64,000 nt of DNA. Source: Bacteroidaceae bacterium (GTDB taxonomy: Bacteria; Bacteroidota; Bacteroidia; Bacteroidales; Bacteroidaceae). The position numbers were made by a program, and so were the translations under genes. Of the stretch, positions 51,929-61,298 are shown piece by piece (within the stretch, counting starts at the first letter, position 1; every line of letters starts with the position of its first letter). Under the pieces are notes generated by a model. The model was not told where the DNA came from. It searched no databases and worked only from the letters and a program-made list of their open reading frames with translations. The stretch spans positions 1-64,000 of the forward strand of contig JAKSLI010000002.1 of NCBI GenBank assembly GCA_024401305.1. The letters run 5' to 3'.

Positions 51929-54900
51929 ATGAACTTAAAAAACCAACTCAAAAGGGCGTTCATGCTGCTTTGTGTCAGTATGATTGCTTTGGTATCTTAC
52001 GCTCAGCAGCATGTGTCGGGCGTTGTTAAGGATGCCAATGGTGAGCCGCTTATTGGTGTTTCAGTGATTATCAAGGGCACTTCTCAAGGTGCTGTCACTG
52101 ACATCGACGGCAAGTATTCAATTCCTAGCGTCAACAAGAACGATGTGCTGACATTCTCTTACATCGGCTACACTTCGCAGGAAATCAAGGTTGGCTCTCA
52201 GAGCACAATCGACGTTTCGCTTACTGACGACAACAAGGCTCTTGAAGAGGTTGTAGTTGTCGGTTACGGTACAATGAAGAAGAAGGACCTCACTGGTTCC
52301 GTAGCTTCAGTAAAGACCGAAGACCTTGGCAAGGTGGCAGGTGCAAACGCTCTCCAGGCTATGCAGGCAAAGGTTCCTGGTGTTGACCTCCAGCAGAGCG
52401 ATGGTCAGGCAGGTGCTGGCGTAAGCATCAAGCTTCGTGGTAACCGTTCTATCCTCGCATCAAACAACCCTCTCATCCTCGTTGATGGTGTTGAGTACGG
52501 TTCAAATCTTGACATCCCTGCTTCTGAAATCGAGTCTATGGACATCCTCAAGGACGCTGCTTCTACAGCCATCTACGGTACAAAGGGTGCCAATGGTGTA
52601 ATCATCATCACTACAAAGCGCGGTCAGGCTGGCAAGACTCGCGTAGGTTTCAATGCTTACCTCTCTTTCAACAGCCCAACAAATGTTGTCAAGCCAATGT
52701 ACGGCGACAAGGAAGTTCAGCGCCTCGTAGATGCTGCAAACTACAAGACTGCACAGGCTAATGGCTGGGACTTCTCTACTGGCAATGCTACAGCAGAGAG
52801 CATTCTCGGTGGTGCTGTTCACTCTTACTCTGGCCTCAACCTCTACAACGACATCGTAAAGGATGGTTCTTACACTGACTGGTTCGACTTGATTCTCCAG
52901 AACAGCGTTTCACAGAACTACGAGGTTAACGTAAGTGGTGGTACAGAGAAGACAAACTTCAACATCGCCATGTCTATGATGGACGCAAAGGGTATCATGA
53001 AAAACGATGTCTTCAAGCGTTACACTGGCCGTGCAAACATCGACCACAAGATCAACAAGATTGTTAAGGTTGGTACTTCACTCTCTTACACTTTCCGCGA
53101 CAACGACAGACGTAACGGTAGCGTTTATGGTCTTGCACAGAAGATGACAACAATCGCTCATCCATACGATGCTGAAGGCAATGTCATCCCAAAGCCAAGC
53201 TACTTCTACGATGCTCACGGTAACCCACTCCTCGACGAGGTGGAAGGTGCTTTCCAGCACAACATCGAGACATCACGCTTCTTCGGTAGCGCTTACATCC
53301 AGCTCAACCCAATCAAGGGCTTGAACATCAAGAGCAACCTTACTCTCGATCGTTCTGCTCAGCGCGATGGTACTTACAACGATATGAACAGCGTAGGTCG
53401 TTTCCAGACTCCTACTACTTCATACATCAGCATCTTCAACAACTACAGCACAAAGTATGTATGGCAGAACACTGCTAACTACAACTTCAATGTAGGTGAG
53501 GCTCACGATCTCACAGCTCTCCTCGGTCACGAAATGACTCAGACTGTAAAGGAGGCTAACGGCATCGAAGGCGACGCAGGTGCAGAGCACTACTATCAGG
53601 GTGCATTCTATGATGTATCAAAGATCGCTGCTCCAAAGGTAACATCTTCATACGTAAAGACAGCCATGATGTCTTACTTCGCTCGTCTCAACTACTCTTA
53701 CCTTGGCCGCTATCTCCTCCAGGCTTCAGTTCGTGCCGATGGTTCTTCTGTACTTGCTGGCGGTCACAAGTGGGGTTACTTCCCATCAGTGAGCGCTGGT
53801 TGGCGTCTTTCAGAGGAAGAGTGGATGAAGAGCACTAAGTCTTGGCTCGACAACCTGAAGTTCCGTCTCTCTTGGGGTCTCTCTGGTAACGCTGCCATCG
53901 AGGCTTACCAGACTCTCGCTACAATCTCTGCCATCGTGCCAAACTCTGTGAACAAGGCTCCTATGACTCTTGCCAACACAAACCTCACATGGGAGAAGAC
54001 TTCTGCATTCAACATTGGTCTTGACTTCGGCTTCCTCAATGGTCGTCTCGGCGGTAGCATCGACTACTACATGACCAACACTTACGACCTTCTCTACTAC
54101 ATGACAGCTCCTGCTTCATCTGTTTATACTTCTACAATCGGCAATGTTGGTGAGACTAAGGGTAACGGTCTAGAAATCGCTCTCAACGCAACTCCTGTTC
54201 GCACAAAGGATTTCTCTTGGGACATCAATGCTTCTCTCACAATGTCAAAGGACGAGGTTTCAAAGCTTCGTGACGGCGTTGACGAGGTTATCAGCGGTAG
54301 CGACATCCTCAAGGTTGGCGAGCCTGTAAGCGCTTTCTATCAGTATGAGGCTCAGAACTGTTGGGGTATTGGTGAGTTCGACAAGTATGTTGCCGACAAC
54401 TACACTTCTCAGGGCAAGACATTCACTAAGCCTTACGACGAGTATGGCAACCCAGGTACACTCCGCGTTGTTGACCAGAACGCTGATGGCACTATCGACG
54501 ATATGGATAAGATCATCTACAACCGTTCTCCAAAGGCTATCCTCGGTATGACAAACTCATTCTCTTACAAGAACTTCGCTCTCTCTGTACAGATGATGGC
54601 TCGTCTCGGTGGATACATGAACTATGGTGGTTACGGTCTCTACACTTACGACAACTCTAACTGGGGCGACCTCAGCTACTGGACACCAGAGAACACTAAC
54701 ACTATCATTCCTTCACCAGGTACTTCTTCAAAGGCTGGTGGTGAATACCAGTCGGCTGTTCGTATGGTTAGCGCTGACTACTTCAAGATCAAGGACATCA
54801 CGCTCTCTTACAATTTCGACAAGAAACTCTTGAAGAAGGCATTTATCCAGAACGCTAAGGTTTACTGCTCTTTCAAGAACTTCATTACTACAGGTAAGAT

Positions 54901-54985
54901 TAGCGGTTACGACTCAGAGCGTGGCGGTTCTGTAAACTTCCCACTCTCAAAGCAGGTTGTTGTTGGTCTTAACGTAACATTCTAA
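51929..54985 (+). CDS. SusC/RagA family TonB-linked outer membrane protein
   Basis: A 1018-residue TonB-dependent transporter for glycans or peptides. A signal peptide (1-25, ending SYAQQ) is followed by a carboxypeptidase-D-regulatory-like domain (about 28-100, VSGVVKDANGEPLIGVSVII). The TonB box region is EEVVVVGYGTMKKKDLTGSV. The plug has GVSIKLRGNRSILASNNPLI and the SusC signature DILKDAASTAIYGTKGANGV. The barrel ends in a C-terminal Phe (VVGLNVTF). It pairs with the SusD-like lipoprotein downstream. No glycosidase is nearby, so the substrate is unknown. Confidence 0.96.
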   Translation: MNLKNQLKRAFMLLCVSMIALVSYAQQHVSGVVKDANGEPLIGVSVIIKGTSQGAVTDIDGKYSIPSVNKNDVLTFSYIGYTSQEIKVGSQSTIDVSLTDDNKALEEVVVVGYGTMKKKDLTGSVASVKTEDLGKVAGANALQAMQAKVPGVDLQQSDGQAGAGVSIKLRGNRSILASNNPLILVDGVEYGSNLDIPASEIESMDILKDAASTAIYGTKGANGVIIITTKRGQAGKTRVGFNAYLSFNSPTNVVKPMYGDKEVQRLVDAANYKTAQANGWDFSTGNATAESILGGAVHSYSGLNLYNDIVKDGSYTDWFDLILQNSVSQNYEVNVSGGTEKTNFNIAMSMMDAKGIMKNDVFKRYTGRANIDHKINKIVKVGTSLSYTFRDNDRRNGSVYGLAQKMTTIAHPYDAEGNVIPKPSYFYDAHGNPLLDEVEGAFQHNIETSRFFGSAYIQLNPIKGLNIKSNLTLDRSAQRDGTYNDMNSVGRFQTPTTSYISIFNNYSTKYVWQNTANYNFNVGEAHDLTALLGHEMTQTVKEANGIEGDAGAEHYYQGAFYDVSKIAAPKVTSSYVKTAMMSYFARLNYSYLGRYLLQASVRADGSSVLAGGHKWGYFPSVSAGWRLSEEEWMKSTKSWLDNLKFRLSWGLSGNAAIEAYQTLATISAIVPNSVNKAPMTLANTNLTWEKTSAFNIGLDFGFLNGRLGGSIDYYMTNTYDLLYYMTAPASSVYTSTIGNVGETKGNGLEIALNATPVRTKDFSWDINASLTMSKDEVSKLRDGVDEVISGSDILKVGEPVSAFYQYEAQNCWGIGEFDKYVADNYTSQGKTFTKPYDEYGNPGTLRVVDQNADGTIDDMDKIIYNRSPKAILGMTNSFSYKNFALSVQMMARLGGYMNYGGYGLYTYDNSNWGDLSYWTPENTNTIIPSPGTSSKAGGEYQSAVRMVSADYFKIKDITLSYNFDKKLLKKAFIQNAKVYCSFKNFITTGKISGYDSERGGSVNFPLSKQVVVGLNVTF

Positions 54986-54988
54986 AAT

Positions 54989-54995
54989 AAGGAGG
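54989..54995 (+). promoter_or_regulatory. strong Shine-Dalgarno before susD
   Basis: AAGGAGG nine bases before the ATG at 55005. Such sites are rare in this phylum. The spacing chooses 55005 over the ATG at 54996, which would directly abut it. Confidence 0.7.
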
Positions 54996-55004
54996 ATGAT
55001 TAAC

Positions 55005-57161
55005 ATGAAAAAATTACTAAGCATATTCTTCGCCGCTACTGCTATGGTGGGTGGCATGACTTCCTGCTCTGACTTCCTCGAAGAGGACAACAAGACAGGT
55101 GAAACAGCAGACCTCGCTTACCAGACCGTTGCAGGTATCGACGGACTTGTAAACTCTGCTTACGCATACACTCGTGGTTGGTGGGGCAAGGAGCCTTCGC
55201 TCGGTCTCGCTGAGATGGGTTCTGACCTCTTCTACTATGGCTACGACAACAAGCAGAAGTCTCTCTGCTCTTACGATATCTCTCCAGAGTGCTATGGCTT
55301 CGGTTCTACATCAGGTACTAACGCCGTTAACGACAACCACTGTCTCGACCAGTACTGGGAGCTCTTCTATGCAGGTATCGACGTATGTAACAACACTATC
55401 AAATACGTTCCTGAATGTACAGCGATCACAAAGGAGAAGCAGGATGCCTACCTTGGTGATGCTTACTTCCTCCGTGCGCTCTACTACTCACAGATGGTAG
55501 CTCTCTGGGGACCTATCCCTTACAACTCAGAGGCATTCTCTTCTACTAACAGCTCTCCTGTACGTGTGCCAGAGGCTCAGGTTTACAAGAACATCCTTGA
55601 CGACCTCAAGATGGCTATGGACAAGTTCAAGGCTGGTAATGTTACCAAGGCTGCTCAGGCTACAGGTCTTGGTCGTGCTACATACTACTCTGCAGAAGCT
55701 CTCTACGCTCGTGTAGCTCTTTACGCAGCTTCATGGCTTGGCGCTAACGCAGTGGAAGGTTATGGCAACCTCTATGAGGAGGCAAAGAAGGCTGCTGCTG
55801 ATGTTATTGATAACTCTGGTGCTTCTCTCTACGACCGCTATACTGACACTTGGAACCTCAAGAATGAGGAAGCTAACGTGAACAAGGAGAACCTCTTCGC
55901 CACTCACTACGGTCAGAACGTAAGCGGTGACACAGAGAACTGTGTTCCTTATCGTTTCGCTGATAATGGTACTGGTAACTTCAACTCTCTCCTCACTCGT
56001 ACTGGTTATTCACGCGGTGGATCTGCAATGCTCCTCATGTTCGTTTCTCTTTGGAACAACGGTGCTGCTGACCTCGGCGGTTCAGGTAACAAGAACACTT
56101 GCATCTTCCAGCGTGTTACTACTGCTGCTACAGGCCTTATGCCTTCTAAGAAGACAGGTGCAAACATCGATTGCGCTAAGTACTATTCTCCATACGGTCG
56201 TGGCTTCACTCGCTATGTACCTTCTCTCTATCTCTGGCAGGAGCTTGACAAGATCAAGAACACTGACCAGCGTTACAACGGTACAATGCTCTGCGAGTAC
56301 AACTGCCCTGCAGACCTCGCTGACAACGCTGCAAAGTATCCAAAGATGGGTGAGCAGGTTGAGAAGTCATACGATGAGGCATACAAGGAAGACGGCAACT
56401 ACTTCAATGGTGGTGTTCACGCTATCGTTTATGCTATGATGGACGGTAACTCAGAAGAAGGTAAGAAACTCCAGGCTGAGGCTAAGGACAAGTATCGTCT
56501 CCAGTTCGCTTTCGGTGGTGATATCCCTGTCTATACTTCTGGCGATTTGGCTACTGCTGTTCCTACAGAGGGTGGCAAGGCTACATCTGACGTATATGGT
56601 GACAACCGTTACAGCGATGCTAAGATCGAAGGTCGTCGTTCTTTCCCTGGTATCAAGAAGTTCCTTGACGATCAGGTTGACGAGACTTACTCAAGCCTTA
56701 CTTACGACATCTCTCCTCGCGACATCATGGTTCTTCGTCTTGCTGAAATGTACCTCATCAAGGCTGAGGCTGAGATGCAGACTAGCGGAAACGCCATGGC
56801 TACTCTCAACGAGCTTCGTGCTAAGCGTGCTTACGCTGGTGCCGACAACTCTATCCAGACAGTTTACGGCGAGTCAAGCGTAACAATCGAGACTATCCTC
56901 CGTGAGCGTGCTCTCGAACTCTGTGGTGAGTTCCAGCGTTGGTTCGACCTCAAGCGTACACACAAGCTCATCGACTATGTTAAGGCTCGTAACGCTCAGG
57001 CATCTAAGAACATCGCTGTTAAGCACTACTATCGTCCAATCCCTGTTACAGAGTTTGAATCAGTACAGAACCGTGGCGATATCTCTGTTCAGCAGGATAA
57101 TAACGGTGTAATGATGTACAACGAGACTGCCGCTACATTCTGGCAGAACCCAGGATATTAA
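55005..57161 (+). CDS. RagB/SusD family outer membrane lipoprotein
   Basis: A 718-residue surface lipoprotein that caps the SusC channel and binds substrate. The lipoprotein signal MKKLLSIFFAATAMVGGMTS precedes the lipidated Cys (near residue 21). Early residues match SusD (CSDFLEEDN). TPR-like helices are present, and the C-terminal part has DIMVLRLAEMYLIKAEAEM and ILRERALELCGEFQRWFDLK, both family hallmarks. It is long for the family (usual 500-650). It ends before a strong terminator. Confidence 0.95.
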   Translation: MKKLLSIFFAATAMVGGMTSCSDFLEEDNKTGETADLAYQTVAGIDGLVNSAYAYTRGWWGKEPSLGLAEMGSDLFYYGYDNKQKSLCSYDISPECYGFGSTSGTNAVNDNHCLDQYWELFYAGIDVCNNTIKYVPECTAITKEKQDAYLGDAYFLRALYYSQMVALWGPIPYNSEAFSSTNSSPVRVPEAQVYKNILDDLKMAMDKFKAGNVTKAAQATGLGRATYYSAEALYARVALYAASWLGANAVEGYGNLYEEAKKAAADVIDNSGASLYDRYTDTWNLKNEEANVNKENLFATHYGQNVSGDTENCVPYRFADNGTGNFNSLLTRTGYSRGGSAMLLMFVSLWNNGAADLGGSGNKNTCIFQRVTTAATGLMPSKKTGANIDCAKYYSPYGRGFTRYVPSLYLWQELDKIKNTDQRYNGTMLCEYNCPADLADNAAKYPKMGEQVEKSYDEAYKEDGNYFNGGVHAIVYAMMDGNSEEGKKLQAEAKDKYRLQFAFGGDIPVYTSGDLATAVPTEGGKATSDVYGDNRYSDAKIEGRRSFPGIKKFLDDQVDETYSSLTYDISPRDIMVLRLAEMYLIKAEAEMQTSGNAMATLNELRAKRAYAGADNSIQTVYGESSVTIETILRERALELCGEFQRWFDLKRTHKLIDYVKARNAQASKNIAVKHYYRPIPVTEFESVQNRGDISVQQDNNGVMMYNETAATFWQNPGY

Positions 57162-57208
57162 TCACTATTCATCCGACTCCCCACGTGGGAGTTGGATTGC
57201 ATAAAAAT

Positions 57209-57247
57209 AGCGCAGACATCTATTTCCTTAGGTGTCTGCGCTTTTCT
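57209..57247 (+). terminator. terminator of susC-susD
   Basis: AGCGCAGACA (57209-57218) with TGTCTGCGCT (57233-57242), then TTTCTTT. An upstream palindrome ACTCCCcacgTGGGAGT lies at about 57177-57193. Confidence 0.85.
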
Positions 57248-57287
57248 TTATATATTATTCAACTTTTGTCTGTGCTCGTATCCTTAC

Positions 57288-57330
57288 AACCTTCCAACCT
57301 TATAACCTTATAACCTTAAACCCTCACAAC
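57288..57330 (-). repeat. AACCTTAT tandem repeat after fucP
   Basis: Six imperfect copies of CAACCTTATAACC-like words end at the stop codon of the transporter gene. It is a single arm; no complementary partner was found nearby. Confidence 0.6.
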
Positions 57331-58656
57331 CTATCTTTTTATCATCTTCGCACTATAAATGATGATTACAAGGAAGCAGATGAGTGGCATCACGAACGAA
57401 ACATTATACGAAGGCATTCCGAAGAGGATGTGCTCACTGCCGCCGGCATCCATGATAGCAGCCTGAAGCGGAGGGAGTACGCTACCGCCAAGAATACTCA
57501 TTATCAAGCCTGCTGCACCGAACTCAGCATCGCGACCAATGTCCTTCAAGCCTATGCCGTAGATTGTTGGGAACATGAGCGACATGCACGCGCTGACAGC
57601 AACAAGGCAGTAGAGACCGTAACCGTTTGTCAAGCCAATGACGCCACAAACGAGGCAGAACGCTATGCTGCCGAAGATGAGAAGCATCTTTGCCGGAGAG
57701 ATGTATTTCATCAGGTATGTGCAAACGAAGCGGAACACGATGAACGATGCCATGGCGCAAATGTTGAACAGCTGTGCCTGCTTTGCTGCATCGCCTTCCG
57801 ACATGCCGTTCTGCATGAGGTAATACTTGCCATACTGGATGATGAATGTCCAGCACATGATCTGAACGCCAACATAGAAGAACTGCGCAACAACGCTCCA
57901 TACATAGCGATTGTTCTTGCCAAGTCGCTTGAGCGATGCTACGATTCCGTCATTATCGTCATCGACCCTTGTCTGCGTGTTTGGAATCTTGGTGAACCAA
58001 AGCACGAGGAACACTGCTGCAATGACCGCTGCTATGATGAGATACGGACCAATGAGCACAGAGAGGTCTTGGTCTTTCAGTGCTTCGAAGGCATCCTTCG
58101 AGAGGTTGGCACGCTCTTCTGATGTCATGGAACTGAGGTTTGCCTGAATGACAAACATTGCCACGAACATACCGCTTATCGAACCAAGCGGATTGAACGA
58201 CTGTGCCATGTTCAGACGGCGTGTGGCTGTCTCTTCGCCACCCATGGAAAGGATGAACGGATTTGCCGAAGTCTCAAGGAAAGAGAGACCGCAAGTCAGG
58301 ATGAAGTATGCCACGAGGAACGGATAGAAAGTGCCTGTCATCTTTGCCGGATAGAAGAGCAAGGCGCCCGTAGCATACAAGCCCAAACCCATCAGGATGC
58401 CTGCCTTGTAACTATGCTTCTTGATGAACATGGCTGCTGGGAATGCCATGCAGAAATAGCCACCATAGAAAGCCACCTGGACAAGAGTACCTTCCGTAAC
58501 GCTCATGTGGAATATGCGCGAGAAAGCCTCCACCATCGGATTGGTGATGTCGTTGGCAAAGCCCCAAAGGGCGAAACAAGAGGTGATGAGAATAAACGGA
58601 ATAAGATAGTTTACACCATCTTTCTTAAAAAGGGATTTTTCGCTATTGTTTTTCAT
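57331..58656 (-). CDS. sugar MFS transporter, FucP-like
   Basis: A 441-residue, 12-span inner-membrane proton symporter of the FucP/GlcP group of the major facilitator superfamily. LITSCFALWGFANDITNPMV carries the Asp and Asn of the FucP signature, and LETSANPFILSMGGEETATR and LNMAQSFNPLGSISG are conserved. The substrate may be fucose or another hexose. It converges with susC-susD across a terminator. Its own promoter was not clearly seen. Confidence 0.92.
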   Translation of the reverse strand: MKNNSEKSLFKKDGVNYLIPFILITSCFALWGFANDITNPMVEAFSRIFHMSVTEGTLVQVAFYGGYFCMAFPAAMFIKKHSYKAGILMGLGLYATGALLFYPAKMTGTFYPFLVAYFILTCGLSFLETSANPFILSMGGEETATRRLNMAQSFNPLGSISGMFVAMFVIQANLSSMTSEERANLSKDAFEALKDQDLSVLIGPYLIIAAVIAAVFLVLWFTKIPNTQTRVDDDNDGIVASLKRLGKNNRYVWSVVAQFFYVGVQIMCWTFIIQYGKYYLMQNGMSEGDAAKQAQLFNICAMASFIVFRFVCTYLMKYISPAKMLLIFGSIAFCLVCGVIGLTNGYGLYCLVAVSACMSLMFPTIYGIGLKDIGRDAEFGAAGLIMSILGGSVLPPLQAAIMDAGGSEHILFGMPSYNVSFVMPLICFLVIIIYSAKMIKR

Positions 58657-58746
58657 TTTTCATATAGATTTGCGTGCAAATTTCGCAAAAAAAATCTTTT
58701 CTCGCAAAGAAATGAGCAGTTTTTTCCATGATATCAAAAAAAAGTG

Positions 58747-58754
58747 TAACTTCG
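58747..58754 (+). promoter_or_regulatory. -7 box of the kdsA promoter (weak)
   Basis: TAACTTCG, one mismatch to TAnnTTTG, ends six bases before the ATG, suggesting a nearly leaderless message. Confidence 0.5.
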
Positions 58755-58759
58755 CACTC

Positions 58760-59521
58760 ATGAAAACGCCAATATTTATAGCAGGCCCATGCGTTATCGA
58801 AAGCATGGAGTGCCTTGAAACCGTTGCCAAGGAACTCGTTCGCATCAATGAGGAACTCGGCACGGACATAGTCTTCAAGTCTTCGTTCGACAAGGCAAAC
58901 CGCACTTCCATCCACTCCTTCCGAGGTCCTGGTCTTGAGAAAGGAATGCAGATGCTCGGCGACATAAAGGAGAAATACGGACTCAAGATCCTTACCGACA
59001 TCCATGAGAGTTGTCAGGCTGAGGCAGCTGCCGAAGTGGCTGACATTCTTCAGATTCCTGCTTTCCTCTGTCGTCAGACCGACCTTCTCGTGGCAGCGGC
59101 AAACACCGGCAGGATTGTCAACATAAAGAAGGCGCAGTTCCTCTCTGGCGACGATATGCAGTGGCCTGTGCAGAAAGTGCGTGAGTCGGGCAATGACAAT
59201 GTGTGGCTTACGGAACGCGGCAACATCTACGGTTACAACAACCTCGCAGTCGATTTCCGCAACATTGCCGACATGAAGAAATATTCCGATGTGGTAATCA
59301 TGGACTGCACACACTCTGTTCAGCGCCCGGGTGCTGCCGGCGGAAAGACTGGTGGCAATCGTGAGTTCGTTCCTGCCATGGCGCTCGCTGCAAAGGCTTT
59401 CGGTGCCAACGGCTATTTCTTTGAAGTGCATCCAAATCCGGAAGAAGCCCTCAGCGACGGACCAAACATGCTCTACCTGAAAGATCTGGAAGAACTTGTG
59501 AGAAAATTGATTAAACTATAA
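58760..59521 (+). CDS. kdsA: 3-deoxy-8-phosphooctulonate synthase
   Basis: A 253-residue TIM-barrel enzyme that condenses PEP with arabinose 5-phosphate to Kdo-8-phosphate for LPS. FIAGPCVIESME, FKSSFDKANRTSIHSFRGPG, DIHE, FLCRQTDLLVAAA and MDCTHSVQRPG mark the PEP and A5P sites. The Asn in KANRTS suits the metal-independent or metal-dependent form, which cannot be separated by eye here. The ATG at 58760 lies right after the promoter. It is followed 8 bases later by the isomerase that makes A5P. Confidence 0.95.
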   Translation: MKTPIFIAGPCVIESMECLETVAKELVRINEELGTDIVFKSSFDKANRTSIHSFRGPGLEKGMQMLGDIKEKYGLKILTDIHESCQAEAAAEVADILQIPAFLCRQTDLLVAAANTGRIVNIKKAQFLSGDDMQWPVQKVRESGNDNVWLTERGNIYGYNNLAVDFRNIADMKKYSDVVIMDCTHSVQRPGAAGGKTGGNREFVPAMALAAKAFGANGYFFEVHPNPEEALSDGPNMLYLKDLEELVRKLIKL

Positions 59522-59529
59522 ACGCTACA

Positions 59530-60471
59530 ATGCAGACTCTCCAATTCGCAGAGCGTTGTCTTCGCGACGAAGCCAATGCCATTCTTGACCTCATACCGCT
59601 CCTTGACGACAATTTCGACCACGCCATTGACATCATCTGCCGCAGCAAAGGCAGGTTCATAATCACTGGCGTGGGCAAATCAGGACATATCGGTGCGAAG
59701 ATAGCAGCCACTCTTGCCAGTACAGGCACGCCATCGTTCTTCGTGAATCCGCTCGATGCGTTCCACGGCGACCTTGGCATGTTCACTTCCAACGATGTGG
59801 TGATGGCAATATCGAAGAGCGGCTATACCGATGAACTCCTTCGTTTCATCCCTCTCCTTCAAGACCGCAACATACCAATCATTGCCATGACAGGCGATCC
59901 GAACTCGCTTCTAGCACGCCATGCCGCATGCCATCTCAATGTGCATGTCGATCGTGAGGCATGTCCGCTCAATCTTGCGCCTACATCATCCACGACAGCC
60001 GCGCTAGCAATGGGCGATGCCATAGCATGTGCATTGATGGAGGTGCGCAAGTTCAAGGCAGAGGATTTCGCGATGTTCCACCCGGGCGGCAGTCTCGGCA
60101 AGCGATTGCTCATGAAGGTCAAGGACGTTATGTCGCGCGAGCCATTGCCTATTGTTTCTCCCGATACGATGCTTTCAGACGCCATTCTTACCATGACCCA
60201 CGGAAAGAAAGGTCTCGTTGTAGCAATAAGCGAAGGACGCGTTGTCGGCATAATCACCGATGGCGATCTGCGTCGCGCAATACAGAAATACCAGAAGGAA
60301 CTCTTCGACCTCCGCGTCGGCGATGTCATGATAAAGTCGCCAAAGATGATTTCCGAGGATGCAGGCCTTCAGGAAGCCACCAACATCATGCTTGCCAACA
60401 GCATCCACTCTCTCATTGTGCTCAAGGACGGCACTTTCGTCGGCATCGTCGATTATTTCTCTTGCCTTTAG
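59530..60471 (+). CDS. kdsD: arabinose-5-phosphate isomerase (KpsF/GutQ family)
   Basis: A 313-residue sugar-phosphate isomerase that converts ribulose 5-phosphate to arabinose 5-phosphate. The SIS domain (about 30-170) has ITGVGKSGHIGAKIAATLAS, AISKSGYTDELLRFIPLLQ and LAPTSSTTAALAMGDA. Two CBS repeats cover about 195-313. It works directly before KdsA, with which it forms a two-gene unit. The symbol kdsD is given by function; kpsF or gutQ would describe the same family. Confidence 0.93.
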   Translation: MQTLQFAERCLRDEANAILDLIPLLDDNFDHAIDIICRSKGRFIITGVGKSGHIGAKIAATLASTGTPSFFVNPLDAFHGDLGMFTSNDVVMAISKSGYTDELLRFIPLLQDRNIPIIAMTGDPNSLLARHAACHLNVHVDREACPLNLAPTSSTTAALAMGDAIACALMEVRKFKAEDFAMFHPGGSLGKRLLMKVKDVMSREPLPIVSPDTMLSDAILTMTHGKKGLVVAISEGRVVGIITDGDLRRAIQKYQKELFDLRVGDVMIKSPKMISEDAGLQEATNIMLANSIHSLIVLKDGTFVGIVDYFSCL

Positions 60472-60493
60472 AAAAGATGCCCGTGCCAAATAA

Positions 60494-60530
60494 AAGGAGA
60501 AGACTTCATCGAAGCCTTCTCCTTGTTTTT
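60494..60530 (+). terminator. terminator of kdsA-kdsD
   Basis: AAGGAGAAG (60494-60502) with CTTCTCCTT (60516-60524), inner stem CTTC/GAAG, followed by GTTTTTT. Confidence 0.85.
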
Positions 60531-60669
60531 TCCTGCAGTATGTACTATGCAGTTTGTTGAATCGGTTTATTTCACGTTGCCTTCAGCAATAGGTGCAGAC
60601 TTTATTCTATCAAGGAAATCCTGGACTCCTTCCTTCATCAGTCCAGCCTTTCCCCAAACATACTTAATT

Positions 60670-60752
60670 TGTGTTCGTTCGTTTGTTAGTTCGTGTTTGC
60701 TGTGGAGCTGTTTTTTTACGAACAAATGAAAGAACGAACGCACGCACGAACA
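60670..60752. repeat. inverted-arm GTTCGTTC repeat
   Basis: The left arm is GTTCGTTCGTTTGTTAG and more (60671-60693). The right arm is made of ACGAAC words (60718-60751), complementary. The loop contains a seven-T run. The gap 60472-61298 (827 bases) holds the terminator, two such arms and the element below, and no gene. Confidence 0.6.
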
Positions 60753-60847
60753 GAAATCACATTGTTGTTTTTTGCCTTACACATCTATTATATATATATT
60801 AATTAAGGAATAGTGTATTAATAGGAATAGCATATCCCCACACGGTT

Positions 60848-60875
60848 TTTGTTCGTTCGTTTGTTAGTTCGTTCC
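60848..60875 (+). repeat. second GTTCGTTCGTTTGTTAG arm
   Basis: Identical in its core to the arm at 60671. Its nearest complementary partner is at 62785-62818, about 1.9 kb away, which would enclose the Nudix gene and the toxin-antitoxin pair. Confidence 0.6.
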
Positions 60876-60902
60876 CATTAGCTTTCAAATCGTAAGTTGG
60901 CG

Positions 60903-61257
60903 ACTCCGCAAGATTTTTCTTCAACTAGAGATCTCACGAAGCTTTATTCGTCGTTTTTCGCCCAGAAATAGCATCGGAAATCAAAACCCATAGACTTTTG
61001 CATCAAAACCCATAGACTTTTGCTCACTAATCCATAGAGTTTTTACCCGTAAAGCAGGCGGAAATCAGCCGTATTTCGCATGTTTTTGGAAGGTTTTTCT
61101 GGTGTAAGAAAGTTATGTGCTTGAATATCAGTGGTTTATGTATCGTACTATACGCACGATTTTTCCGACCAAATACCTTTTCATGGATTTCGCTTCATTC
61201 TAGCGGACGAATCAAAAAGCGGATTGTAAGCAAATACGACATTTTGCTTACAGATTG
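60903..61257 (+). repeat. ACTCCGCAAGATTT repeat element, copy 2
   Basis: It starts ACTCCGCAAGATTT (60903-60916) and ends AGCGGACGAATCAAAA (61202-61217) followed by TGTAAGCA/TGCTTACA (within 61222-61257), as in copy 1. Inside, CCATAGACTTTTGC occurs twice plus one CATAGAGTTTTT. The interior diverges from copy 1 more than the ends. Confidence 0.75.
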
Positions 61258-61298
61258 TTAGAATACATGCAGATAATTCTTTTCGTCTTCGTTTTCGT

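Noticed and set aside
57232..58122. 296-codon plus-strand frame opposite the FucP-like gene
   Set aside because: The minus strand encodes a complete FucP-like transporter. The plus frame begins in a terminator and gives a His/Glu-rich chain.
60494..60530. Inverted repeat as a mobile element end
   Set aside because: It has a typical terminator stem and T run directly after kdsD.
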